DNA of 64,000 bases, taken from G963668655 sp963668655 (GTDB taxonomy: Bacteria; Myxococcota_A; SURF-8). Below, one piece after another: positions 1 to 6,447 of the stretch (the first letter of the stretch is position 1; each line of letters begins with the position of its first letter). Both the position numbers and the translations under genes were made by a program. The notes beneath the pieces were generated by a model that was not told where the DNA came from, did not search any database, and saw nothing but the letters and a program-made list of their open reading frames with translations. The stretch covers positions 1,178,001-1,242,000 of the forward strand of contig CAXXPQ010000002.1 in the NCBI GenBank assembly GCA_963668655.2. The letters run 5' to 3'.

Positions 1-313
1 CCATGAAATCGGCAATCTGCTGTTCATTCAACCCGGCGAAATTCTTGAGCATGGAGGAATTGAATTCCACGCAGTAAGGATGATCGCAACGGTCGGCGGC
101 CATCAGGCGAATCTGAGCTAACAGAATCGGGTTCAGGGTGGGGTGGGCCATGTAGTACCCCATGCTCTCCATCACCACTTTCAAGTGCGGCGGACTGATG
201 GAGTACATCCGCAACGGCATGGGCACCATGCCCGCCGCGGCCTGCATTTGATCGTACGCGCTTTTGACGTCGCCGGTGGCTTCCTCGGGTTTTACGGTCT
301 TCAAAAGAGACAT
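1..313 (-). CDS. AhpD/carboxymuconolactone decarboxylase-like protein, partial (C-terminus outside window)
   Basis: The 104 visible codons start at ATG 313 and run off the left edge. An AGGAA-type ribosome site lies about 8 bases upstream of the ATG. The N-terminal part (TVKPEEATGDVKSAYDQMQ) and the following helix that ends in RCDHPYCVEFNSSML resemble the carboxymuconolactone decarboxylase / AhpD alkylhydroperoxidase fold, in which a Cys pair near a His or Glu does peroxide chemistry. Here the two cysteines are four residues apart (C-DHPY-C) rather than the usual CxxC, so catalytic function is uncertain. It is transcribed away from the toxin-antitoxin pair, which ends 165 bp upstream of it. 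The family assignment is inferred from motif resemblance only. Confidence 0.6.
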   Translation of the reverse strand, partial: MSLLKTVKPEEATGDVKSAYDQMQAAAGMVPMPLRMYSISPPHLKVVMESMGYYMAHPTLNPILLAQIRLMAADRCDHPYCVEFNSSMLKNFAGLNEQQIADFM

Positions 314-434
314 GGCTATTCCTTTCCGTTTGGGTGTGTTTGTCGAAGATCCAAAAGATACGCGAGAGCATTCAAGTTGGCAAGACCGATTTCGACCTTG
401 AAACATTCCGAATATTCGTTTTTGTTGGAGCAAA

Positions 435-458
435 GGTCGGATAAAATTTTGATCCGAC
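435..458. promoter_or_regulatory. Imperfect palindrome upstream of the AhpD-like gene, possible operator
   Basis: GGTCGGAT, an AAAATTTT core and ATCCGAC form a near-perfect dyad broken by one extra G. A third half-site, GTCCGAC, follows at 471-477. It lies between the end of the toxin gene and the start of the AhpD-like gene. A related sequence occurs at 1153-1179. Binding by a regulator is inference. Confidence 0.45.
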
Positions 459-477
459 ACATAATACGATGTCCGAC

Positions 478-765
478 TTATAAAACGTCCCGAAACAGCC
501 GATGGCCTTCGAAAACCGTGACCACGGTGATCTTGTCGTTCGCCAGGCGATACACGATCCGATAGTTGCCTTCAAGCACCTCGCGCAGGGATTCGTCGTT
601 GAACTCGGGGACGATCCGGCCGAGCCTGGGATGTTTCCTCAAGGCCGCCGTACGGTTGAAAAGACGGGAGACGAAGCGATTGGCGGCTTGGGGATCGTCT
701 TCGCCGATGTAATCGCCGATGCACTCCAGGTCGTTCAACGCCTTGTCCGACCAGACGATTTTCAT
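478..765 (-). CDS. ParE/RelE-family toxin
   Basis: This 95-residue basic protein fits the ParE/RelE toxin superfamily in length and pattern. The N-terminal strand-helix (KIVWSDKALNDLECIGDYI), a central PRLGRIVPEFND segment and the late strand YRIVYRLANDKITVVTVFEGHRLF are typical, with Arg and His residues in the C-terminal strand where family members carry functional side chains. Its ATG overlaps the stop of the antitoxin gene by four bases (ATGA at 762-765), so the two are almost certainly translated together. ParE members poison gyrase and RelE members cleave mRNA; the sequence alone does not show which this is. Confidence 0.88.
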   Translation of the reverse strand: MKIVWSDKALNDLECIGDYIGEDDPQAANRFVSRLFNRTAALRKHPRLGRIVPEFNDESLREVLEGNYRIVYRLANDKITVVTVFEGHRLFRDVL

Positions 766-1052
766 GACTCCAGCGGACCGAACCGTTTCTCAAGTTTTTC
801 TCTGGCCTCGTTTTCCGTGAATACACGTCCGGATTCCGCATCGGCCAGTCCGGCTTCCACCGAGGCGATGAAACGCTCGCGCTCCACCAGCCGGTCGTAT
901 TCGTCGGGCGGGACGACCACGCCCACGGGCGCGCCGTTCTGGGTGACGATGACCGGGCGACGTTCCTCGCGCACCCGGCGGAACAGGCGGGAAGCGTGCT
1001 TCTTGAACTCTCCGATGGGGAAGATGTCTTCGGAAATCCGTGGGCTGCGCAT
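762..1052 (-). CDS. Phd/YefM-family antitoxin
   Basis: This 96-residue protein precedes the toxin in the operon. The segment IGEFKKHASRLFRRVREERR, followed by PVIVTQNGAPVGVVVPPDEYDRL, is the classic Phd/YefM DNA-binding fold (Phd_antitox). The C-terminal third (ADAESGRVFTENEAREKLEKRF) would be the flexible toxin-neutralising tail. The start is supported by an AGGAAGG site 7 to 8 bases upstream. Proteins of this family usually bind their own promoter and are degraded faster than the toxin; a consensus-like promoter lies about 40 bp upstream. Confidence 0.9.
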   Translation of the reverse strand: MRSPRISEDIFPIGEFKKHASRLFRRVREERRPVIVTQNGAPVGVVVPPDEYDRLVERERFIASVEAGLADAESGRVFTENEAREKLEKRFGPLES

Positions 1053-1089
1053 GATCGACCTTCCTTTCGTAAAACACGAGTTAGGTCTG

Positions 1090-1118
1090 AATATAGATCA
1101 TAATACGACTGTTGTCAA
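1090..1118 (-). promoter_or_regulatory. Sigma-70-type promoter of the toxin-antitoxin operon
   Basis: On the minus strand there is a perfect -35 TTGACA (1113-1118), a 17-bp spacer and a TATATT -10 (1090-1095). The expected transcription start is about 30 bp before the antitoxin ATG. The spacer contains CGTATTATG, a string also present upstream of the AhpD-like gene (461-470). Confidence 0.8.
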
Positions 1119-1152
1119 GAGGTGCGAATTCAGGAGCGATTGACACAGCAAA

Positions 1153-1179
1153 GTAGGTCGAACCAAATTTTAATCCTAC
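1153..1179. repeat. Second copy of the palindrome-like box
   Basis: GTAGGTCGAACCAAATTTTAATCCTAC shares the AGGTCG...AAATTTT.ATCC.AC pattern with the box at 435-458. Outer GTAGG/CCTAC arms make it an imperfect dyad. The two boxes flank the toxin-antitoxin module in the same orientation. They could be operator sites or a degenerate direct repeat left by insertion. Confidence 0.4.
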
Positions 1180-1205
1180 CTTGGCAAAATAGCCTTGCCC
1201 CCACG

Positions 1206-1236
1206 TAAAAACGGCTGGTGGGCGCGCCACCAGCCG
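1206..1236 (-). terminator. Rho-independent terminator after the penicillin-acylase-like gene
   Basis: A 10-bp stem, CGGCTGGTGG paired with CCACCAGCCG (1212-1221 with 1227-1236), is followed on the minus strand by a run of five T. It lies 37 bp after the stop codon of the upstream minus-strand gene. Confidence 0.9.
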
Positions 1237-1272
1237 CTGGTAGAGGAATTCGCGGGTCGGAAATAAAGCGTC

Positions 1273-3795
1273 TTACTTCTCGGAAGCCACGGGAGGCTGC
1301 AAGGTGAGCACGCCCTTGGCCTTTTCTTTGATCTCGTCCCAGTTGAAGAGCATGGGAACGAAGCCGCCCGTCTTCCAGAGTTCGTGCTGGTCGCCATAGT
1401 GGGGCGAGCCCGGCCAGCCGCTGTTGCCGGTGTCCAGGATCCACCAGGCGTGATCCAGATCCGCCAGATCCACCACGCTGCGGTACACGGGGCCCGCCAC
1501 GGCGCGGAAGGGCGTCTTGTGGTGGCCGAGATCGAAGTGGGATTTCCAGACGGAATCCAGGCCGCCGCCCGCGCGCATGCGTTTCAGGTTGACGAACTTG
1601 GCGATGGCCTTCTGCGAACCGAAGCGGTGCTGGATGTGCAGGTCGTGTAATTCTCCCCAGGCCCAGCGGGCCGGATCCTCGCCCTGTTGTTTCACCAGCA
1701 TGTCCAGGGCCTTTTTGAAGGCGCAGCGCATGGCGTCCCGGCGCGTCTCCTTCGGCTGTGTGCCGCGATGATCCCAGATGACGTGCTGCGGATCCGCGAA
1801 CCACATGTCCGCCACGTTGGTGGAATAGCGCTGGTTCATGATGAATACGAAGCCCGGATAGTCCACCTCATCCTGCAACGCGTCGATGACCGCTTCCCGG
1901 TAGATGGCGAAGAAGATGGCGGCCTCGGGTTTGTCCTTGTCGGCCACGAAGTCCCATTTCCCGAGCAGTTCCAGGGCCTTGGTCCCCACCTCGCCCAGGC
2001 ACTTGCAGCCTTTCAGATCCGCCAGCATGCCCGGAACGATGCGCGCCGCCCGCAGAAGTTTCACGTCCGTCTGGATGGCCTTCATGGATTCCAGGTCGTG
2101 TTTGTCCGTGGCTTTCAGCAGCTCCGAGATGCGGTCGTAGCGATAGCTGGGGGCCGAATCGATCTGGTACAGGATGGACTCGTGCTCCGGATTGCGGGTC
2201 AGATTGTTGGCATGGGCGTAGAAACCCTCCGTCTTTTTTTCATAAGGCATGTCCAGGGGTTGGATGAACTCCGTCCATTCGTAGGTCTTCACCCAGCCCG
2301 GCACGGGAAAGGTTCCCCGGTGGGTCTTGTGAATGGGCGTGGTGCCCGTGACCCAGTAGCCGATGTTGCCGTCCACGTCCGCTCCGGACCAGGAAGAAAC
2401 CGGCGTCTGCATTTCCGTATAGGCGGCCCGAACCTCGTCCAGGGTCTTGCCGCGATTGGCCTTGGCCAGTCCGGCCATGCTGCTGCCCACGCCTTCCAGC
2501 GGATAGTGCAGGGAAACCGGCGGCGCCCATGCGGGAAAGAGCTTGGGATACATGTCGTTCAAGAGCGGCCCGTGGATGCTTCTGCGGATGGCGTGGGTTT
2601 CGTCCACCAGCTTTCCGTCCTTCAGGACGCGGATGATCTGCTCCTCCGTCTCGAAGGTCTTCGGGCCGTCGGCGGTGAGATATTCGTTCGGATCGTTCGG
2701 ATTGACCTTTTCCACGTAAAGATCCACCGCGTCGAAGCAGGCCGAGGTCAGCCCCCAGGCCACGGTATGGTTGTGGCCGGAGAGAATATAGGGCAGGCCG
2801 GGAACGGTGGCGCCGATGGCGTCCAGGCCGGGAGCCTTCAGGTGCATCTGGAACATCATCGACGGCAGAAAGTGCAACATGTGGGGATCGTTGGCGACGA
2901 TGGGTTTTCCGCTTTTGGACTTGTCCGCCGCCACCACCCAGGAGTTGCTGGCGCCGGTCATCCAGACCACGTCCGCCGAGGCGTCCAGGTCGCTTCGCGC
3001 GATGAGCTTGTCCCAGGGCTTGTAAGGGCGATCGGGAAAGAGCGGTCGGATCTCGTCCACCACCGCCGGGGGCAGTTCCCGTTTCTCTTCACGGGGCGGC
3101 AGCGTGGCGTTGCCGTCCCAGGCCGTGTGGGGATAGATCAGCGCCGCCCGGTCCGCGCCGCCGTGCAGGGCCAGGATCAGGCGGCTCAGTTCCTGGTGCC
3201 AGTTGTGAGAGACGCTCCAGGCGGTTAGGCGTCCCAGGGCGAAGCTGTCCGAGGGCTTCCACGGTTCCGGATCCACCATAAGCAGACGGTATTCCAGCGG
3301 TTTGTACTTTCGGATGGCGAGATTCACGCCGTCGGTGAAGGCCTGGACGGTCTTGCGGGTTTCCTCGCTCATCCCGGCGGCATCGCGCTCGGCGGATTTG
3401 TCGAAACCCCAACCGCGCATGGACAGATCGAAGTCCACGGTGGTGCTGTCCACGAAATCGCGTTTTCCCACCAGTTCCGAAAGGCGTCCCCGGGCCACCC
3501 GGCGCAGCATGTCCATTTCGAAGAAACGGCTGCGAGCCTGGACGAAACCCGCCGCGCGCACCAGGTCCAGTTCCGTCTGCGCTTCGATGTGCGCGATGCC
3601 GGCCTCGTCCAGGTAGACGGTCACGGGTTGCTCCAGGCCGGGGAAATCCAGCGTTTCCCGTTTGTCGTCCCGTGGATAGTCGGGCGAAACCTTGTAGTTG
3701 ATGTAGTTGCCGGCGGCGCAACCCGCGGCGACCAGACCGAAGAACGCGAGCGGCAACAGGAAGAACAACGGGTAGAGCAGGGGCGTTCGCTTCAT
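1273..3795 (-). CDS. Penicillin acylase family (Ntn) amidohydrolase, exported
   Basis: The 840-residue protein matches the penicillin/acyl-homoserine-lactone acylase family (Peptidase S45) in length and layout. It has an N-terminal signal ending near AAGC (Cys26), probably a lipoprotein or export signal. An alpha region contains VTVYLDEAGIAHIEA and the family block FFEMDMLRRVARGRLSEL. GASNSWVV places the nucleophilic Ser at about residue 283, the new N-terminus of the beta chain after autocleavage. ANDPHM and SGHNHTVAWGLT are conserved beta-chain blocks. ATG 3795 is chosen over an in-frame start 20 codons upstream because GAGGAGAGG lies just before it and the signal peptide begins there. Substrates in this family include beta-lactams, acyl-homoserine lactones and acyl-peptides; none can be chosen from sequence. 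Confidence 0.9.
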   Translation of the reverse strand: MKRTPLLYPLFFLLPLAFFGLVAAGCAAGNYINYKVSPDYPRDDKRETLDFPGLEQPVTVYLDEAGIAHIEAQTELDLVRAAGFVQARSRFFEMDMLRRVARGRLSELVGKRDFVDSTTVDFDLSMRGWGFDKSAERDAAGMSEETRKTVQAFTDGVNLAIRKYKPLEYRLLMVDPEPWKPSDSFALGRLTAWSVSHNWHQELSRLILALHGGADRAALIYPHTAWDGNATLPPREEKRELPPAVVDEIRPLFPDRPYKPWDKLIARSDLDASADVVWMTGASNSWVVAADKSKSGKPIVANDPHMLHFLPSMMFQMHLKAPGLDAIGATVPGLPYILSGHNHTVAWGLTSACFDAVDLYVEKVNPNDPNEYLTADGPKTFETEEQIIRVLKDGKLVDETHAIRRSIHGPLLNDMYPKLFPAWAPPVSLHYPLEGVGSSMAGLAKANRGKTLDEVRAAYTEMQTPVSSWSGADVDGNIGYWVTGTTPIHKTHRGTFPVPGWVKTYEWTEFIQPLDMPYEKKTEGFYAHANNLTRNPEHESILYQIDSAPSYRYDRISELLKATDKHDLESMKAIQTDVKLLRAARIVPGMLADLKGCKCLGEVGTKALELLGKWDFVADKDKPEAAIFFAIYREAVIDALQDEVDYPGFVFIMNQRYSTNVADMWFADPQHVIWDHRGTQPKETRRDAMRCAFKKALDMLVKQQGEDPARWAWGELHDLHIQHRFGSQKAIAKFVNLKRMRAGGGLDSVWKSHFDLGHHKTPFRAVAGPVYRSVVDLADLDHAWWILDTGNSGWPGSPHYGDQHELWKTGGFVPMLFNWDEIKEKAKGVLTLQPPVASEK

Positions 3796-4293
3796 GGTTC
3801 CTCTCCTCGAATCGGGGTTGAATGGGGGGTGTGTCTTCCGACCGCCAAGCGGCAAAACGCGCTTCCGGAACGGAATGGCCCGATATTACAACAGAAATTC
3901 CATGGAAACAAGATGATTCCGGTTTTTATCGCAACAAAGGAGAGCGCCCGAGGCACGGGGCTTTCGAAGGTTTCCAACGCAAAAACACCCCGACCGGGGC
4001 ATAGCGTCTATAACAAAGGACATAACCCTTCGGGCAAACCTTCCGAGCATTCCACGTAATTACCTGATATAACAGCGGAATTCGATACATACGCCCCGAA
4101 GCGGCCCGATGGAGAACGGCGGCGAAAACGGCCGAATTTCACGTGCGGTCCGGGTGAACGCAAAAACGCCGGAAAACTAAGTTATATCATAAGGATACGT
4201 TGGAAAAACGTGTCACCCGGACGGAGCCCCGAATTGTCGCCGTTTTCCGCCGATGCTTCCCCCCTGCCCGTCTTTTAGAAATTCCGCTTTCGG
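3796..4293. other. 498-bp intergenic region without a convincing gene
   Basis: It holds the putative promoter of the acylase gene (listed separately). It also has a perfect 9-bp inverted pair, TGATATAAC at 4065-4073 and GTTATATCA at 4181-4189, 107 bp apart and of unknown meaning. No terminator for the minus-strand gene ending at 4294 is evident. Short open frames here lack ribosome sites. Confidence 0.5.
3883..3911 (-). promoter_or_regulatory. Possible promoter of the acylase gene
   Basis: On the minus strand TTGTTT (3906-3911), a 17-bp spacer and TAATAT (3883-3888) resemble a sigma-70 promoter, matching 3 of 6 and 4 of 6 consensus bases. It lies about 85 bp before the ATG. Confidence 0.4.
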
Positions 4294-5295
4294 TCAGTCC
4301 GCCTTGCCCGGCGACTGTTCCAAGAGGTGATGGCGGCCGGAGCAGATCAGATCCCAGTTGTTGCGGAAAACGGCGGCGCAGACGCCTTTCTCGCCTTTCA
4401 GCGTCCGCAGCAGAGCCAGGGAGGAAAGATTAGGGAACTCTCTGATTTTATTCATGGTTTCCGGAGACCCGCCGCTGATGATGGCCTTTTGCACGTAATA
4501 ATAATGCCGGGCCGCCTTTTGTCGCCCCGGATCGTTGAAATACGGAGGCAGGCCGTCCGGGTCGTCCCAATCCTGATAGGATTTCAGGCAGGTGGCTCGA
4601 AACATCTCGTTGGTGCCCGTGATGACCGGGCAGACTTCCTCGCCGTCGCGGTTGTCCTTCGTGACGTCGTAAATGTGGAGCATCCAGGACTTGGCCTCGG
4701 GCGGATAGTCGAAAATGATACGCTCGAATTGATCTCTTGGTGTTTTGTCAAAGAAAACCGCCTTCAGCGCCCGCATGAAATAATATTCCAGCGGATCGTG
4801 GAAATGGTAACCGGCGTGCGTTTCGAAGGACCGGACGGCCTCGGGATCCGAATCCTCCAGCGACCGGCAGAGGACGTATTCCGCCATGACGTGCCGCATC
4901 TTGTCCGCCACGGCGGGTTCGCCGTCCAACGGATGGGCGTCTTCGGCCGTCCAGTCTTTGGGCGCTTTCGCCGCCAGGTTCTTCCCCAGGCGGATGCACT
5001 GCTCGGGCGACATTTTCAGCAGGGAATCTCCGATGGGAGCCGGCCGGGATTCCGTTTTCGGGGCGCTTCCGGCTCCGCCTCCGATAACCACCGTTTGGGT
5101 CTTGGACGTCGGCGGCGCGGACGGTCGGCCGCTTTCCGTCCCGGGTTCCGGTTTCGGGGACGACGGGTTCGAATCGGCGCGGATGTCCGGGGGCGTCGAA
5201 TCGGGTTCGGTGGAGGCCGTGTAGATCCGGAACGCCGCATCCAGGATCAGGAGCACCACGGCCAGGCTGACCAGCATGATGACGGCTTTTCTCAT
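4294..5295 (-). CDS. Membrane-anchored protein of unknown function
   Basis: I do not recognise this 333-residue protein. Residues 5-25 form a single hydrophobic signal anchor. A Pro/Ser/Glu-rich linker follows (about 28-75), then a soluble, probably helical, periplasmic domain (about 90-325). Cysteines occur in QCIRLGKN, EYVLCRSLED, EEVCPVITG, ATCLKS, GVCAAVF and LICSGRH, so disulfides are possible. The start has a good AAGGAG site. It is followed 75 bp upstream by the HxsD-like gene on the same strand, and the two may be co-transcribed. Nothing in the sequence links it to HxsD chemistry. Confidence 0.75.
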   Translation of the reverse strand: MRKAVIMLVSLAVVLLILDAAFRIYTASTEPDSTPPDIRADSNPSSPKPEPGTESGRPSAPPTSKTQTVVIGGGAGSAPKTESRPAPIGDSLLKMSPEQCIRLGKNLAAKAPKDWTAEDAHPLDGEPAVADKMRHVMAEYVLCRSLEDSDPEAVRSFETHAGYHFHDPLEYYFMRALKAVFFDKTPRDQFERIIFDYPPEAKSWMLHIYDVTKDNRDGEEVCPVITGTNEMFRATCLKSYQDWDDPDGLPPYFNDPGRQKAARHYYYVQKAIISGGSPETMNKIREFPNLSSLALLRTLKGEKGVCAAVFRNNWDLICSGRHHLLEQSPGKAD

Positions 5296-5370
5296 GGGCT
5301 CTCCTTCTTCGGGGGCGTCCGGCCCGTTATGAGAGAAAACGGAAACCGGAACGGGCGCGAAGGATCACGT

Positions 5371-6159
5371 TCAGGAATCCTTCGGCTCCTTGCCGCCTTT
5401 TTCTCCGCCCTCGCCCTCGCCGTACTTTTCGTCCCAGGGCACGGCGATGCCCATGGGATCGTCGGCGAAATCCTCCTCGATCTCGGCCAGGAGGCGGTCC
5501 AGTTCATCCTGCTCTTCCTGGGTGGCCTCGTCCCAGGGACGCGGAGGCTGTTTTTCGCCGCCCGCGCCACCCGAAGGCGGGGTGACGGCCGAGACGATTT
5601 CCCGCAGTTCCTCCGGCCGTCCGGCCGAGAACAGCGCCTTGGCCACGATCAGTTCCCGGAGCCTGTGGTTTTCCTTCGCCAGGGTTTTGCGCACGGCCTG
5701 GTTCAGCAACTCGTTGGCGAATTCGCCCAGAAGCATCTCCAGTTCCGTCTTTTTCAGCTTTCCTTTTCCCTTCAACGTCACCACCAGTTCGCCATCCGGC
5801 GAACGGTCCAGGAACAGATAGGCTCGATCGATGTAAACGAAGGCGGCCTGATAGACCACGTCCAGCGGGTAGACCTTCGGATCGATGATCCAGACGACCT
5901 GATTCGTTTCGATCTCCGCTTTCAGCACGCCGCTTTCCACCGCTTTCGGAATCGGCTTCGCCGCTTTTTTAACCGCGGCCGGAGCGCTTTTTACGGAAGT
6001 CTTTTTCGCCGGGGCCTTCTTGGCCGGAGCCTTCTTGGCCGAAACTTTCTTGGTTGAAGCTTTCTTCTCCGCCGCCTTTTTTGCGGGTTTCGCCGCCGGG
6101 GCCTTTGGAGCCGTCTTCCGAACGGCCTTCTCTTCCGTGGTCTTTTTTTGCCGCGCCAT
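5371..6159 (-). CDS. hxsD: HxsD-like protein (His-Xaa-Ser system) with Lys/Ala-rich N-terminal tail
   Basis: The core at about residues 78-180 carries the HxsD pattern: YPLDVVYQAAFVYIDRAYLF, then GELVVTLKGK, then GEFANELLNQAVRK and RELIVAKALFSA. HxsD is the small accessory protein of His-Xaa-Ser systems, normally encoded with two radical-SAM proteins (HxsB, HxsC) and the repeat protein HxsA; none of these is in this window. Residues 1-75 are a histone-H1-like tail rich in AKKAPAKK units. The C-terminus is acidic, with two PWDE motifs and EEDFADDPMGIAVPWDE. ATG 6159 follows a GGGAG site; an upstream in-frame start adds 18 residues without a better site. The role of an isolated copy is unknown. 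Confidence 0.72.
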   Translation of the reverse strand: MARQKKTTEEKAVRKTAPKAPAAKPAKKAAEKKASTKKVSAKKAPAKKAPAKKTSVKSAPAAVKKAAKPIPKAVESGVLKAEIETNQVVWIIDPKVYPLDVVYQAAFVYIDRAYLFLDRSPDGELVVTLKGKGKLKKTELEMLLGEFANELLNQAVRKTLAKENHRLRELIVAKALFSAGRPEELREIVSAVTPPSGGAGGEKQPPRPWDEATQEEQDELDRLLAEIEEDFADDPMGIAVPWDEKYGEGEGGEKGGKEPKDS

Positions 6160-6248
6160 TGAATTCGTCTCCCTCTCCAACCAAGAGATATTGGCGGTCC
6201 GCGAAGGTTTCATCGACGGACATCCGGATTGAAATACACGATCGGTTC

Positions 6249-6277
6249 ATGATAAGGGCGAACGGGCGGAAATGCAA
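6249..6277 (-). promoter_or_regulatory. Possible promoter of the hxsD-like gene
   Basis: On the minus strand TTGCAT (6272-6277), 17 bp and TATCAT (6249-6254) form a sigma-70-like site, the -10 matching 5 of 6. It lies about 90 bp before the chosen ATG and also before the alternative upstream start. Confidence 0.5.
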
Positions 6278-6362
6278 GCCTTTCGAATTCCGATGTCAGG
6301 GCGATGGCGTTCGGAATGCTTTGGGGTTCCGAATGCAAACGTCCCGTCCGACCCGGCAAACA

Positions 6363-6391
6363 TTGACAGCCGCCGCTATCCGTGAAACAAT
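6363..6391 (+). promoter_or_regulatory. Promoter of the M16 protease gene
   Basis: A perfect TTGACA (6363-6368), 17 bp and AACAAT (6386-6391) lie about 57 bp before GTG 6448. The site overlaps the alternative GTG at 6382, so that earlier start is unlikely. Confidence 0.6.
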
Positions 6392-6447
6392 TCCAAATTC
6401 GCTATCGGTTCGAACTCCGTCCCTTTTCGATCGCATTGGAGGAAAAC

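Noticed and set aside
6382..6447. Earlier GTG start for the M16 protease
   Set aside because: It falls inside the TTGACA/AACAAT promoter and lacks a ribosome site, whereas GTG 6448 follows GGAGGA.
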